NCBI RefSeq assembly: GCF_014648995.1
Contig: NZ_BMSE01000001.1
Span: 496,001 to 560,000 of the forward strand
Direction of reading: 5' to 3'
Length of the DNA: 64,000 bases
Origin: Streptomyces massasporeus
GTDB taxonomy: Bacteria > Actinomycetota > Actinomycetes > Streptomycetales > Streptomycetaceae
Below the pieces are notes generated by a model. It made no database searches, was not told the DNA's origin, and saw only the letters and a program-made list of their open reading frames with translations. Below are positions 18,819 to 27,406 of this stretch, one piece after another. Positions within the stretch are counted from its first letter, which is position 1. The number at the start of each line of letters is the position of its first letter. A program made the position numbers and the translations under genes.

Positions 18819-19501
18819 CGGCGTTCGGGCCGGCCGGTGGCGCCGTAGCGCAGGGACACCTCCGCGCTGCCCGTGCCATGGAAGTACTCCAGGTAGCGGC
18901 GGGCGCTGACGCGCGAGACGCCGGTCAGAGCCGCGCATTCGGTGGCGGACAGGGTGCCGTCCGCCTCGCGCAGGGCCCGTTCGACGAGTTCGGCGGTCTC
19001 CACGCTCATGCCCTTGGGCAGGGTGTGCGCCGGGGCGGGGACGAACGCGCCGGCCAGGACGCGGTCCACGTCCGCCTGCCCCCGGACCACCGTCGTGAGC
19101 AGCCGGCCCCGCTGGGCGGCGTATCTCTCCAGGCGCAGACGCAAGTCCTCGAACTCGAAGGGCTTGAGGAGGTAGTCGACCACGCCGCGGCGGACGGCGC
19201 CGCGTACGGTGTCGGCCTCCGTCGCCGCGCTGATGACCATGACGTCGCAGTCATGGCCCGCGGTGCGCAGCCGGGGTATGACATCGAGCCCGAAGAGGTC
19301 GGGCAGGTACAGGTCCAGCAGGACGAGGTCGGGGCGCAGCTCGTCGACCGCCTCGACGGCCTGCTCCCCCGTGTGGGCCGTGCCGACGACGCGGAACGGC
19401 TCGACGCGTTCGACGAACGCGCGGTGGACCCGGACCACCATGAAGTCGTCGTCGACCACGAGGACGTCGATCGCGCCCGCCTTGTCGCTCGCCTCGGTCA
19501 T
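18800..19501 (-). CDS. DcuR/CitB-family response regulator
   Basis: This 233-aa protein has an N-terminal receiver domain (acidic pocket VVDDD, phospho-acceptor Asp in LVLLDLYLPD, Lys in LLKPF) and a C-terminal helix-turn-helix (about residues 165-230, SATECAALTGVSRVSARRYL). The overlap with the upstream kinase gene (TCAT, 19498-19501) shows they are co-translated. Family members respond to C4-dicarboxylates or citrate. No transporter target is adjacent. Confidence 0.9.
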   Translation of the reverse strand: MTEASDKAGAIDVLVVDDDFMVVRVHRAFVERVEPFRVVGTAHTGEQAVEAVDELRPDLVLLDLYLPDLFGLDVIPRLRTAGHDCDVMVISAATEADTVRGAVRRGVVDYLLKPFEFEDLRLRLERYAAQRGRLLTTVVRGQADVDRVLAGAFVPAPAHTLPKGMSVETAELVERALREADGTLSATECAALTGVSRVSARRYLEYFHGTGSAEVSLRYGATGRPERRYAWRA

Positions 19502-21126
19502 GGGGCCGCTCCTTCCGCCACCGTCCCGGTGAGGTGGCTGACGGTCATGCGTGCGGTGAACACGGCCCCTTCGGGGGTGTTGGCCACCGAGATCTCTCCC
19601 CCGTGGCGTTCGCAGACCAGCCTGGTCAGGGCCAGTCCGATGCCGCGCTCGCCCTCGCGGGCGGCCTTGGTGGTGAAGCCGTGGGAGAACACCTCGCGGG
19701 CCAGCTCGGGAGCGACCCCGGGCCCGGAGTCGCGGACCGCGATCTCCACGCTGGAGGCGTCCTGGCGCAGCGCGACCTCCACCCAGGCGTCGTCCCGTGC
19801 GGCGGCGGCGTCGACGGCGTTGTCCACCAGGTTGCCCACCACGGTCGCCACATCGGCGGCGTCCTCCGGGGCGAGACGCTCCAGCGCGGTGTCGTCGGAG
19901 ATCCGCAGGCTGACCTTCCGCTCGGCCGCGAGGGACGCCTTCGCCATCAGCAGCGCGGCCACCGCGGTGTCCCGGACGCGGCGGCTGAGGGTGACGTCCA
20001 GGGACTGGCGGTGCCGGCTCAACGCGCGGATGTAGCTCACGACTTCGTCCTGCTCCCCGATCTGGATCAGTCCGGAGATGGTGTGCAGCTGGTTGGCGAA
20101 CTCGTGCGCCTGTGCGCGCAGCAGTTCGGAGGAGCTGCGGAAGGAACCGATCTCCCGCTCCAGCCGGGCCAGTTCGGTGCGGTCGCGCAGGGTGGTGACC
20201 GAGCCGAGAGGCCGGCCGTCCTTGGTGACGGTCATCCGGTTCATCACCAGGACCCGGCCGTGACGGACGACGACCTCGTCGCGCTCGCCGGCTGCCGTGC
20301 CGGACAGCACGTCGCGCAGCCGCCCGTCGATGCCGAGGCCCGCAAGGCTCTGGCCGACACAGTCCTCGGGAAGGTCGAGCAGCCGGCGGCCCATGTCGTT
20401 GACGAGGGTGAGCCGGTGCTGCGGGTCCAGGGCGATCACCCCCTCGGCGATCCCGTACAGCATCGCCTCCCGGTGCTCGGCGAGCCCGGCGATCTCGCCC
20501 GGCTCCAGCCCGAGGGTCTGCCGTTTCACCCGTCGCGCCAGCAGCCAGGAGCCGGCGACGCCGAGTCCGCTGGCGATGCCCAGGTAGGCGAGCAGGTAGG
20601 AGGAGGCGCCGTTGAGCCGCTGCCACACCGTCGGATCGGCCTCGCCGATCATCACCGTGCCGAGGATCCGGCCCAGGTTCTCCTCCGTGGCCCCGAGGAC
20701 GGGCACCTGGGCGGCCAGCTCGCGCTCGCCGTCCAGGGTCGTCTGCCCGGACCAACCGCGCCCGCGGGCGGTGCCCGGCCCAAGCTGCATCCGCTCGCCG
20801 ACCACCGTGGGGTTCGTGGAGCTGACGATCCGCCCGGCCCCGTCGGCCACCGTCACCGACGTCACCCCCGACTGGGCCTGCGTGGCGAGCACCAGCGGGG
20901 CGAGCGCCTCGCCCGGCGCGGGGCGCACCAGCTGGCTGCGGACCAGGGGGTTGGCGGCCAGCTGTTCGGCGAGCGCGCTCACCCGGCGTCCCTCGACGCG
21001 GTTGAAGGTGGCCTGCGACTGGGCGAGGGAGACCGCGGCGACAGCCAGCAGCACCACCACCACGATGGCGAGCTGGAGCACCAGCATCTCGCCCGCGAGC
21101 GAATGGCGACGAAAGGTGGCGACCAC
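19498..21126 (-). CDS. DcuS/CitA-family sensor histidine kinase
   Basis: This 542-aa membrane sensor has a first transmembrane helix at residues 15-36, an extracytoplasmic PASC-type sensor domain (about 40-170), a second helix (about 175-195), and a cytoplasmic PAS domain (about 220-320). The H-box is RAQAHEFANQLHTISGL, typical of citrate/dicarboxylate sensors. The ATPase domain has DNAVDAA and GRG-like nucleotide motifs (DSGPGV, GERGIGLAL). The partner is the overlapping response regulator. Substrate specificity cannot be told from sequence alone. Confidence 0.9.
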   Translation of the reverse strand: MVATFRRHSLAGEMLVLQLAIVVVVLLAVAAVSLAQSQATFNRVEGRRVSALAEQLAANPLVRSQLVRPAPGEALAPLVLATQAQSGVTSVTVADGAGRIVSSTNPTVVGERMQLGPGTARGRGWSGQTTLDGERELAAQVPVLGATEENLGRILGTVMIGEADPTVWQRLNGASSYLLAYLGIASGLGVAGSWLLARRVKRQTLGLEPGEIAGLAEHREAMLYGIAEGVIALDPQHRLTLVNDMGRRLLDLPEDCVGQSLAGLGIDGRLRDVLSGTAAGERDEVVVRHGRVLVMNRMTVTKDGRPLGSVTTLRDRTELARLEREIGSFRSSSELLRAQAHEFANQLHTISGLIQIGEQDEVVSYIRALSRHRQSLDVTLSRRVRDTAVAALLMAKASLAAERKVSLRISDDTALERLAPEDAADVATVVGNLVDNAVDAAAARDDAWVEVALRQDASSVEIAVRDSGPGVAPELAREVFSHGFTTKAAREGERGIGLALTRLVCERHGGEISVANTPEGAVFTARMTVSHLTGTVAEGAAP

Positions 21127-21221
21127 GACGAACTCAATCTCCGATGCCGCCGCGAGGGGGGCGGCTCATGTGCCGAGCCGCACCATCATGACGCCCACCA
21201 GCCGAAATCGAAAGAGAACTG

Positions 21222-21725
21222 TCACCGCCCGCCCGGCTTGGGGCCGATGCCCCGCAACTCCCTGATCGTGCCGCCGAGCTTCGCGCGGAAGGACTCCAGG
21301 AGTGCCGGTTTCACACTGACCACCCAGCGCGTGCCCACGAGGTACTTGCCGCCGTAGACGCGTGCCTCCTCCAGCCAGGTCTCCTTGAACTTCTCCTCGG
21401 GGAAGGTGGTGATGAGGTAGTCGGCCTTCTTGGTGTGGCACAGGCCCTGGCGCAGTTCGTCGGCGTCGATGCGGATCTTCGCCTTGCAGCCGGTCAGCCC
21501 GGCGATCACCTCCACCTTGGCCGGTGCGACGACTCCGGCGGCGGGGGCGGCGGTCACGCTCGGCGCCGGCTTGCCGCCGTCCGCGCCCTTGCCGTCGCCA
21601 CCGCCGCCGCAGGCCGTGACGAGGGGGAGGACGACCAGGGCGCCGGCCGCCGCGAGGGCGCGCGGCCGGTGGGCGCGGGAGGGGGTGCGGCGGGGGGATC
21701 GTGCGGTCGGTTGCTGCTGGGACAC
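21222..21725 (-). CDS. Small lipoprotein of unknown function
   Basis: A GTG start at 21725 (GGAGAGG about 8 nt upstream) gives 167 aa. The N-terminus is basic and hydrophobic and ends in the lipobox VTAC followed by a Gly-rich linker, so it is predicted to be anchored outside the membrane. The mature domain (about residues 60-160) has two Cys residues and a conserved-looking YLITTFPEEKFKETW stretch; I do not recognise the family. It lies 95 bp upstream of the sensor kinase on the same strand and may serve as an accessory binding protein for it. Confidence 0.75.
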   Translation of the reverse strand: MSQQQPTARSPRRTPSRAHRPRALAAAGALVVLPLVTACGGGGDGKGADGGKPAPSVTAAPAAGVVAPAKVEVIAGLTGCKAKIRIDADELRQGLCHTKKADYLITTFPEEKFKETWLEEARVYGGKYLVGTRWVVSVKPALLESFRAKLGGTIRELRGIGPKPGGR

Positions 21726-21799
21726 GTCGCCTCTCCGGGTGCGGGCTCTCGGCAGGTGTTCGACAGGAGTACGCACAGGTCCGGGCGGGCGTTCACGCC

Positions 21800-23701
21800 T
21801 CACGCGGCCTCCTCCACCGCCTCGCCCCGCGTTCCGTCGGCCGGTCCCGCGAACTGGGTGCGGTACAGCTCCGCATACCGCCGCCCCGCCGCGAGGAGTT
21901 CCTCGTGCGTGCCCCGCTCCACGATCCGGCCGGCCTCGACGACCAGGATCTGGTCGGCCGCGCGGACGGTGGACAGGCGGTGGGCGATCACGACGGCGGT
22001 CCGGCCCTCGAGTGCTTCGGTGAGGGCTTCCTGGACGGCGGCCTCGGAGGTGTTGTCGAGGTGGGCGGTGGCCTCGTCGAGGATGACGACGCGCTGCCGG
22101 GCCAGCAGCAGCCGGGCGATGGTCATGCGCTGGCGCTCGCCGCCGGACAGGCGGTAGCCGCGTTCGCCGACCACGGTGCCGAGACCGTCGGGCAGGGACC
22201 GCACGAGGTCGTCGAGACGGGCCCGGCGCAGGGCGTCCCACAGGTCGTCCTCCGTGGCCTCGGGGCGGGCGAGCAGGAGGTTGGCGCGGACCGTGTCGTG
22301 GAAGAGGTGGCCGTCCTGGGTGACCATGCCGAGGGTCTGCCGCAGCGATCCGGCCGTGAGGTCGCGGACGTCGACGCCGCCGATGCGCACGGCGCCCTCG
22401 TCGGTGTCGTACAGGCGCGGCATGAGCTGGGCGATGGTCGACTTGCCCGCGCCGGAGGAGCCGACGAGCGCCACGGTCTGGCCGGGTTCGGCGCGGAAGG
22501 ACAGGCCGTGCAGGACCTCGTCACCGCCCCTTTTGTCCAGGGACGCGACCTCTTCCAGGGAGGCCAGGGAGACCTTGTCGGCGGCGGGGTAGCCGAAGCG
22601 GACCCGGTCGAACTCGACCGCCACGGGCCCGTCGGGCACCGGGCGCGCGTCCGGCTTCTCCTCGATGAGGGGCCGGAGGTCGAGGACCTCGAAGACCCGC
22701 TCGAAGCTGACCAGGGCGCTCATCGCCTCGACGCGTGCCCCCGCGAGCGCCGTCAACGGCGCGTAGAGCCGGGTCAGGAGCAGGGCGAGCGACACGACCG
22801 CGCCGGGTTCCAGGGCGCCGCGCAGGGCGAACCAGCCGCCGAGGCCGTAGACGAGGGCCAGGGCGAGGGCGGAGACCAGGGTGAGAGCGGTGATGAAGGC
22901 AGCCTGGGCGGTCGCCGTCCGGACCCCGATGTCCGCGACCCTGCGGGCCCGTTCGGCGAACTCCCGTGACTCCTCCTCGGGACGGCCGAAGAGTTTGACC
23001 AGGGTGGCGCCGGGGGCGGAGAACCGCTCGGTCATGCGGGTGCCCATCGCGGCGTTCAGCGTCGCCGCCTCCCGCTGCATCCGGGCCATCCGGCTGCCCA
23101 TCCGCCGGGCCGGGATCACGAACACCGGCAGCAGCACCAGGGCGAGCAGGGTGATCTGCCAGGACAGCGTGAGCATCACCGCGAGCGTGAGCAGCAGCGT
23201 GACGAGGTTGCTGACCACTCCGGAGAGGGTGTTGCTGAACGCGCGCTGGGCGCCGATGACGTCGTTGTTGAGCCGGGAGACGAGGGCGCCCGTACGAGTG
23301 CGTGTGAAGAACGCGACCGGCATGCGCTGCACATGGTCGAAGACGGCGGTCCGCAGATCGAGGATCAGATGCTCCCCGAGCGTCGCCGACAGTCTCCGGC
23401 CGAGGATGCCCAGCGCCGCCTCCGCCACCGCGATCAGCGCGATGAGCAGGGCCAGGCGTACGACCCTGCCCTCGTCGCCGTCCGACACGATCGTGTCCAC
23501 GACCCACCCGGCCAGGACGGGTGTCGCCACGGCCAGCAGGGCGGTGCCCACGCCGAGCAGGACGAAGAGGGCGATGCGGCGCCGGTGCGGGCGGGCGAAC
23601 GCGCCGATGCGGCGCAGGGTCGCCAAGGCGAAGGGACGGCGGTCCTGTTCGGCGTTGATGACACTGTGCAGCTGTGTCCACGCCGTGGTCTCCATGCTCA
23701 T
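21800..23701 (-). CDS. ABC exporter under probable SoxR control
   Basis: This 633-aa fused ABC exporter has a six-helix membrane domain (about residues 35-330), then an ATPase with Walker A GSSGAGKST, Q-loop VTQDGHLF, signature LSGGERQRM, Walker B VVILDEAT and H-loop VIAHRLS. The family exports drugs, lipids or peptides. A SoxR-type promoter ends 7 bp before the ATG, so the transcript is probably leaderless or nearly so. From memory S. coelicolor SoxR controls an ABC exporter (SCO7008). This gene could be its counterpart, exporting redox-active metabolites. Confidence 0.88.
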   Translation of the reverse strand: MSMETTAWTQLHSVINAEQDRRPFALATLRRIGAFARPHRRRIALFVLLGVGTALLAVATPVLAGWVVDTIVSDGDEGRVVRLALLIALIAVAEAALGILGRRLSATLGEHLILDLRTAVFDHVQRMPVAFFTRTRTGALVSRLNNDVIGAQRAFSNTLSGVVSNLVTLLLTLAVMLTLSWQITLLALVLLPVFVIPARRMGSRMARMQREAATLNAAMGTRMTERFSAPGATLVKLFGRPEEESREFAERARRVADIGVRTATAQAAFITALTLVSALALALVYGLGGWFALRGALEPGAVVSLALLLTRLYAPLTALAGARVEAMSALVSFERVFEVLDLRPLIEEKPDARPVPDGPVAVEFDRVRFGYPAADKVSLASLEEVASLDKRGGDEVLHGLSFRAEPGQTVALVGSSGAGKSTIAQLMPRLYDTDEGAVRIGGVDVRDLTAGSLRQTLGMVTQDGHLFHDTVRANLLLARPEATEDDLWDALRRARLDDLVRSLPDGLGTVVGERGYRLSGGERQRMTIARLLLARQRVVILDEATAHLDNTSEAAVQEALTEALEGRTAVVIAHRLSTVRAADQILVVEAGRIVERGTHEELLAAGRRYAELYRTQFAGPADGTRGEAVEEAA

Positions 23702-23708
23702 GGGAGCG

Positions 23709-23739
23709 ACGGTAGAACCTCAAGCAATCTTGAGGTCAA
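23709..23739 (-). promoter_or_regulatory. SoxR box within a 19-bp-spacer promoter
   Basis: On the minus strand there is a -35 TTGACC (23734-23739), a spacer of exactly 19 bp, and a -10 TACCGT (23709-23714). Overlapping the spacer is the palindrome CCTCAAGCAATCTTGAGG (23718-23735), which fits the SoxR box CCTCAAG-N4-CTTGAGG. A 19-bp spacer with a dyad is the signature of MerR-family activation. The ATG begins 7 nt after the -10, so transcription may start at the start codon. Confidence 0.85.
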
Positions 23740-23818
23740 GGAGCTCGCACATTTCCCCGACATCCCGCACAATCAGCCCGATCCCCCCTCTTCCCCGTCC
23801 CTCCGCGCAAAGGCCCCG

Positions 23819-24895
23819 ATGACGCTCCCCACCCAGCCGCTTTCCGCGCGCAATCCCCAGTCCCCGCTCCCGCAACCCGCAGTTGGCACGGCCTGGACAG
23901 CCTCTTCGGACGTGACAGCGGTACAACTCCCCGAACTCCGCCCGGGACGACTCCCCCGTCGCGTCCCGGTCCGCCGCCTGCGGCAGATCCTGTGTCTGCT
24001 CCCGCTCCTGCTCGTGACCGTGGTCGCGGTGCAGCACCGGTCGGTGCTGGCCGCCGGTTTCGCGCATCTGGGCACCGCCGAGTGGCCCTGGCTGCTGGCC
24101 GCGGCCGGCGCGACCTGCCTGACCTGGGTCGCCGCCTCCTGTACCCGGCAGGGCGCGGTCGTCGAGCGGCTGCCACGACGACGGCTGCTGGCCACGCAGT
24201 TCGCGGCCGGGGCGGCCAACCACCTGCTGCCGACCGGGCTCGGGGCGAGCGCGGTCAACCTGCGGTTCATGACCGTGTGCGGGCTGCCGCTCGCCCGCTC
24301 CTCGGCGGCCCTCGGCCTGTACCTGCTGGCCGAGAGCATCGGCCGGGTGGCGCTGCTGGGCGCCCTGCTCGTCGCGTTCCCCGACGCCCTGCGGCTCGGC
24401 GCGCTGGTGCCGGAGACGGCGTTCGGCCCGTTGCTGGCCGGCGTCGCGGTGGTGCTCGTGATCGCCGTGACCGTGCTCGCCCTCGTGAAGCGGCTGCGGT
24501 CGGCCCTGGTCTCGTTCCTGCGGACGGCGCTCGGCGAGGCGCGTACGGTACACACCCGTCCGGCGCGGGCGCTGGCGCTGTGGGGCGGGTCCTTCGCCTT
24601 CCCGGCCCTGCAGGCGTCCGTCCTGGTGCTGGTGGGGCGGGCGCTGGGGCTGGACGTCCCGGCCGCGCACATGGCGGTGGCCTACCTGGCGGCGACGGTC
24701 GCCGTCGCGCTGGTGCCCACGCCCGGCGGCATCGGCTCGGTGGAGGCGGCGCTCGTCATGGCGCTGGTGGCGGCGGGCGGCCCGGCCGCGGTGGCCACCG
24801 CGGTGGTCCTGGCCTTCCGGGTCATCACCGTCTGGCTGCCGCTGGTGCCGGGCGCGCTGACGCTGGCGGCGCTGGTCCGGCTGAAGGTGATCTGA
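23819..24895 (+). CDS. Flippase-like / UPF0104 integral membrane protein
   Basis: This 358-aa polytopic protein belongs to the lysylphosphatidylglycerol-synthase membrane-domain / UPF0104 (AglD2-like) family. It has about eight transmembrane helices from residue 45 onward and the family motifs NHLLPTGLGASAVNLRF and VPTPGGIGSVEAAL. The family is linked to lipid flipping or envelope modification; the substrate is unknown. The ATG at 23819 has a weak AAAGG ribosome site, and the frame is open further upstream. The last codons (RLKVI) form the first unit of a 26-bp tandem repeat. Confidence 0.8.
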   Translation: MTLPTQPLSARNPQSPLPQPAVGTAWTASSDVTAVQLPELRPGRLPRRVPVRRLRQILCLLPLLLVTVVAVQHRSVLAAGFAHLGTAEWPWLLAAAGATCLTWVAASCTRQGAVVERLPRRRLLATQFAAGAANHLLPTGLGASAVNLRFMTVCGLPLARSSAALGLYLLAESIGRVALLGALLVAFPDALRLGALVPETAFGPLLAGVAVVLVIAVTVLALVKRLRSALVSFLRTALGEARTVHTRPARALALWGGSFAFPALQASVLVLVGRALGLDVPAAHMAVAYLAATVAVALVPTPGGIGSVEAALVMALVAAGGPAAVATAVVLAFRVITVWLPLVPGALTLAALVRLKVI

Positions 24896-24955
24896 CCCGG
24901 GTTCGGCTGAAGGTGATCCGTGCCGGGTTCGGCTGAAGGTGATCCGACCCGGGTA
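24878..24955. repeat. Three tandem 26-bp repeats at a gene 3' end
   Basis: Units begin at 24878, 24904 and 24930, each starting CGGCTGAAGGTGATC and ending in a CCGGGTT-like tail. The first unit encodes the C-terminus of the flippase-like protein. The next two are untranslated and lie just before the crotonase fragment. Confidence 0.9.
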
Positions 24956-24990
24956 GCGTGCCGATTCCGTCATGCAGAAGGGACTTCACC

Positions 24991-25519
24991 ATGCCGGTGC
25001 GGACCGAACGCCAGGGCCATGTGACCACCGTCGTCCTCTCCCGCCCCGAGGCACGCAACGCGGTCGACCGCCCGACCGCGGCGGAACTCATCGCCTCTTT
25101 CCGGGAGTTCGACGCGGACGACGAGGCCCGGGTGGCGGTGCTGTGGGGCGAGGGCGGCACGTTCTGCGCGGGCGCCGACCTCAAGGCACTCGGCACCGAG
25201 CGCGGCAACCGGGTCGAGCCGGAGGGCGACGGCCCGATGGGGCCGACCCGGCTGCGGCTGTCCAAGCCGGTGATCGCCGCCGTCGCCGGGCACGCCGTGG
25301 CCGGAGGCCTGGAGCTGGCCCTCTGGTGCGACCTGCGCGTCGCCGAGGAGGACGCCGTGTTCGGCGTGTTCTGCCGCCGCTGGGGAGTCCCCCTGATCGA
25401 CGGCGGCACCGTACGGCTGCCCCGGCTGATCGGCACGAGCCGCGCCCTCGACCTGATCCTCACCGGCCGCCCCGTCACCGCCGCCGAGGCCCACGGCATG
25501 GGGCTGGTCAACCGCTTGG
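24991..25519 (+). pseudogene. Enoyl-CoA hydratase (crotonase), 5' fragment
   Basis: The ATG at 24991 (AAGGGA upstream) opens a normal crotonase for 176 codons. The oxyanion-hole segments GTFCAGADLKAL and VAGHAVAGGLELAL are present, as are the FCRRWGVPLIDGGTVRLPRL region and the start of the MGLVNRLV segment. After Val-176 the reading frame continues but the sequence is no longer crotonase. The missing C-terminal part reappears near 30331. The gene is therefore interrupted and probably inactive, because the C-terminal trimerisation helices are lost. Confidence 0.88.
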
Positions 25520-25521
25520 TG

Positions 25522-25547
25522 TCACGGCTTATCACGGCTTGCCGTGA
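25522..25547. repeat. Short inverted/direct repeats at the left junction
   Basis: TCACGGC (25522-25528) and GCCGTGA (25541-25547) are inverted. The 9-mer TCACGGCTT also occurs directly repeated at 25522-25530 and 25532-25540. They lie exactly where crotonase similarity stops, so they may be the remnant end of the inserted DNA or a recombination site. Confidence 0.5.
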
Positions 25548-25559
25548 CGTCAGGCGTTG

Positions 25560-25967
25560 GCGATACGGCGCTCGATGCCTCCGCTGCCTGCTCGCCTTGC
25601 GCGCCGGCACCACGGTGCTCGCCCTCGACTGCCGCCGCGCCGCGCTGGCCACCGGCCACGGCCGCTCGACCATGCACCGCGCCCAGGACCGCCTCACCCT
25701 CGGCGGCTGGCTCGCCTCCCGCGACTCCGACGGCCCCGCGGGCACCCACGAACTGCTCCCCGTCACCGCTTCGCACCCCGGATTCGCACCCATTGCACGG
25801 GGTGAGACACAAGGAACCCCGCCCCCCCCGAGAGAACGCGACCTGGAGAAGCTGGGCAAGCTCAAGCCGCTTGCCGACGGCGACAACGGAATGCCGACCA
25901 GTGTCTTCGCCGGGCTGACCGACCTGGACTGGCGGGAGAACGACCGCGCCAAGGTGCTGGGACCGGG
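25560..25967 (+). pseudogene. Out-of-context gene fragments fused in frame to the crotonase stub
   Basis: The crotonase frame stays open until 25999 but reads as unrelated pieces. The part around ATGHGRSTMHRAQDRL (near 25650-25700) followed by GGWLASRDSDGPAGTHELLP resembles a winged-helix segment of the kind found in actinobacterial plasmid or ICE replication proteins (tentative). The part around PTSVFAGLTDLDWRENDRAK (near 25892-25950) resembles the beginning of another protein, possibly DUF6361-like (tentative). Neither piece is complete, so I treat them as debris. Confidence 0.5.
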
Positions 25968-25985
25968 CTCGGACCGGGCTCATCG

Positions 25986-26398
25986 ATGCCCGACCCGGTG
26001 ATCCCGCCGCTGCGGACCATCGGGTTCCGCCGCCAGCCGAAGGGGGGCATGGCGCCCTTCCTCCACACAAAGATCATGTTGCTCGGCGAGATGTGGTGGC
26101 ACGACGAGGACGCCCTGGGCGGCGTCGCCGATGTCCTCGGTTTCCGCCCGGAGCGGCTGTGGGTGGGCAGCGTGAACGCCACCCACCGGTCCAGGACAGC
26201 CTGGAGTTCGGGATGTGACTCGACGACCCGCAGGCCCTGGAAGCCGCGCAGACATTCCTAGTCCAGCTGATGGCGCACTCCGAAGCACTCGACCCGGACA
26301 GCGACCTGTTTCAGCCGGAGCTGCTGCCTGTGGACTTCGACGACGAGGCATTCGCCGAGTACGTCGCGGAGTACGGGTGGGGCGACCCCGACGCCTGA
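25986..26398 (+). pseudogene. Phospholipase D-like domain remnant with frameshift and stop
   Basis: The frame starting at 25986 reads FLHTKIMLLGEMWWHDED and then RLWVGSVNATHRSR, a pattern like the HxK and GSxNxT motifs of PLD-superfamily nucleases. Around 26190-26215 the frame shifts: the continuation LEFGM lies in another frame, is cut by TGA where Trp is expected, and goes on to LDDPQALEAAQTF and finally GWGDPDA before TGA at 26396. The N-terminal part is missing. It is a decayed C-terminal fragment, possibly of a DNA-repair or restriction-associated PLD protein. Confidence 0.6.
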
Positions 26399-26462
26399 AC
26401 GGAGCCGACTGCCAGGCCAGACAGGGGGTCTCCCCGTCAGGCAAGTTAGGCAAGTGCAACTT

Positions 26463-26490
26463 CGGAAACGGTTCGATCGAACCGTTTCCG
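26463..26490. repeat. Perfect 28-bp palindrome (family copy 1)
   Basis: A fully symmetrical 28-bp palindrome is centred at 26476/26477, with core GGTTCGATCGAACC flanked by CGGAAAC and GTTTCCG. It is the most symmetrical member of a four-copy family sharing a TTCG-NN-CGAA core. Confidence 0.9.
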
Positions 26491-26515
26491 GGACGGACGT
26501 TCAGAACTCGGCAAC

Positions 26516-26555
26516 GTGTCCAGGAAGTGGTTCGGTCGAAACACTTCCTGGACAC
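26516..26555. repeat. 40-bp palindromic hairpin (family copy 2)
   Basis: Arms GTGTCCAGGAAGTG (26516-26529) and CACTTCCTGGACAC (26542-26555) are perfect complements around a 12-nt centre GTTCGGTCGAAA that is itself near-symmetrical. The symmetry extends weakly outward (AACGTG and ACGTT). It lies 33 bp past the stop of the minus-strand gene at 26589, so it could also terminate transcription. Confidence 0.9.
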
Positions 26556-26588
26556 ACGTTCGGCCAGAGCCTACGTACCTCGCTGGGC

Positions 26589-26927
26589 TCAGGGGGCCGT
26601 GGCCATGAAGGTGGTCGTCACCCCTGCTGGGGCGGGTTCAGGATCAGAGTTCACCTGCTCCATCGGCAGCCGCTTGCGTCGCACCCGCAGTTCACGCGCC
26701 GTCAGCTCGACGCGCTGATCCTTCTTCGGATGCCAGACGACACCGACCCCGAAGGGCACCCACAGCAGGATCCCGATCAACGGCCAGACCAGAGCGTCGC
26801 CCCACGACCGGAGCAGCCCGCCGTCCAAGAGGTGCAGGGCCCCGAAGACCAGAACCCACTTAGCCGTCATCCGCCAGAACCCGCTGCCCTGCCTGTACAA
26901 GACCCGCCGCTTCCCCGTCGTCGCCAT
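26589..26927 (-). CDS. Small two-helix membrane protein, unknown
   Basis: This 112-aa protein starts MATTGKRRVLYRQ and has two hydrophobic segments (about residues 22-40, LVFGALHLL; and 46-66, WPLIGILLWVPFGVGVVW). A basic cytoplasmic-like tail follows (ELRVRRKRLPM). I do not recognise the family. It lies inside the inserted mosaic. High third-position G/C in this frame supports a real gene. Confidence 0.6.
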   Translation of the reverse strand: MATTGKRRVLYRQGSGFWRMTAKWVLVFGALHLLDGGLLRSWGDALVWPLIGILLWVPFGVGVVWHPKKDQRVELTARELRVRRKRLPMEQVNSDPEPAPAGVTTTFMATAP

Positions 26928-27049
26928 GCCCGCACGCTACCGGCCGCCCCGCAGCTCACCGTCGGTGCCCTTCTCCACTGCACGGGCGGGTGACTCCCTG
27001 TGGGCAGTTCAGGCATGTAGGGCGTGCCGGAACAGCATCAAGGCCAGCC

Positions 27050-27334
27050 TTAGGATCCCTCACCCGCCTTCTGCCCCGTAGTCCGGCTAGCCAGGCGGAA
27101 CAGGACCCGGGCGTACACGAGGGTCGCCGCCGTAATGATCGTCGGGATGACCGCCAGTGCGAGTATGCCCACCAGCGCGCGGCCGCCTTCGGTGGGCGCG
27201 AAGCGTCCCCGGTCGTCGTCCAGCAGGAACCGGTAGCCGAACCACGCCCACAGCGCTAGGGACAGCAGCATCCACCCGACCGCCCACTTCTCGATCAGGT
27301 GCCCGTCCTGGCGGAGCTGCTCCGCGTCCGTCAT
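27050..27334 (-). CDS. Small two-helix membrane protein, unknown
   Basis: This 94-aa protein starts at the ATG at 27334, preceded by AGGGGGAAAG. The longer open frame to 27646 would cross the palindromes and is rejected. Hydrophobic segments are at about residues 17-35 (AVGWMLLSLALWAWFGYRFL) and 53-78 (ILALAVIPTIITAATLVYA). The polar loop contains DDDRGRFAPTEGGR. The family is unknown. It may be co-transcribed with the small membrane protein gene downstream at 26589-26927. Confidence 0.65.
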   Translation of the reverse strand: MTDAEQLRQDGHLIEKWAVGWMLLSLALWAWFGYRFLLDDDRGRFAPTEGGRALVGILALAVIPTIITAATLVYARVLFRLASRTTGQKAGEGS

Positions 27335-27406
27335 CTTTCCCCCTGCTTCACTGGTGATCAGTGGCCAGTTCATCACACCGCGCAAGTGTCGAACGAACGC
27401 GCCGAT

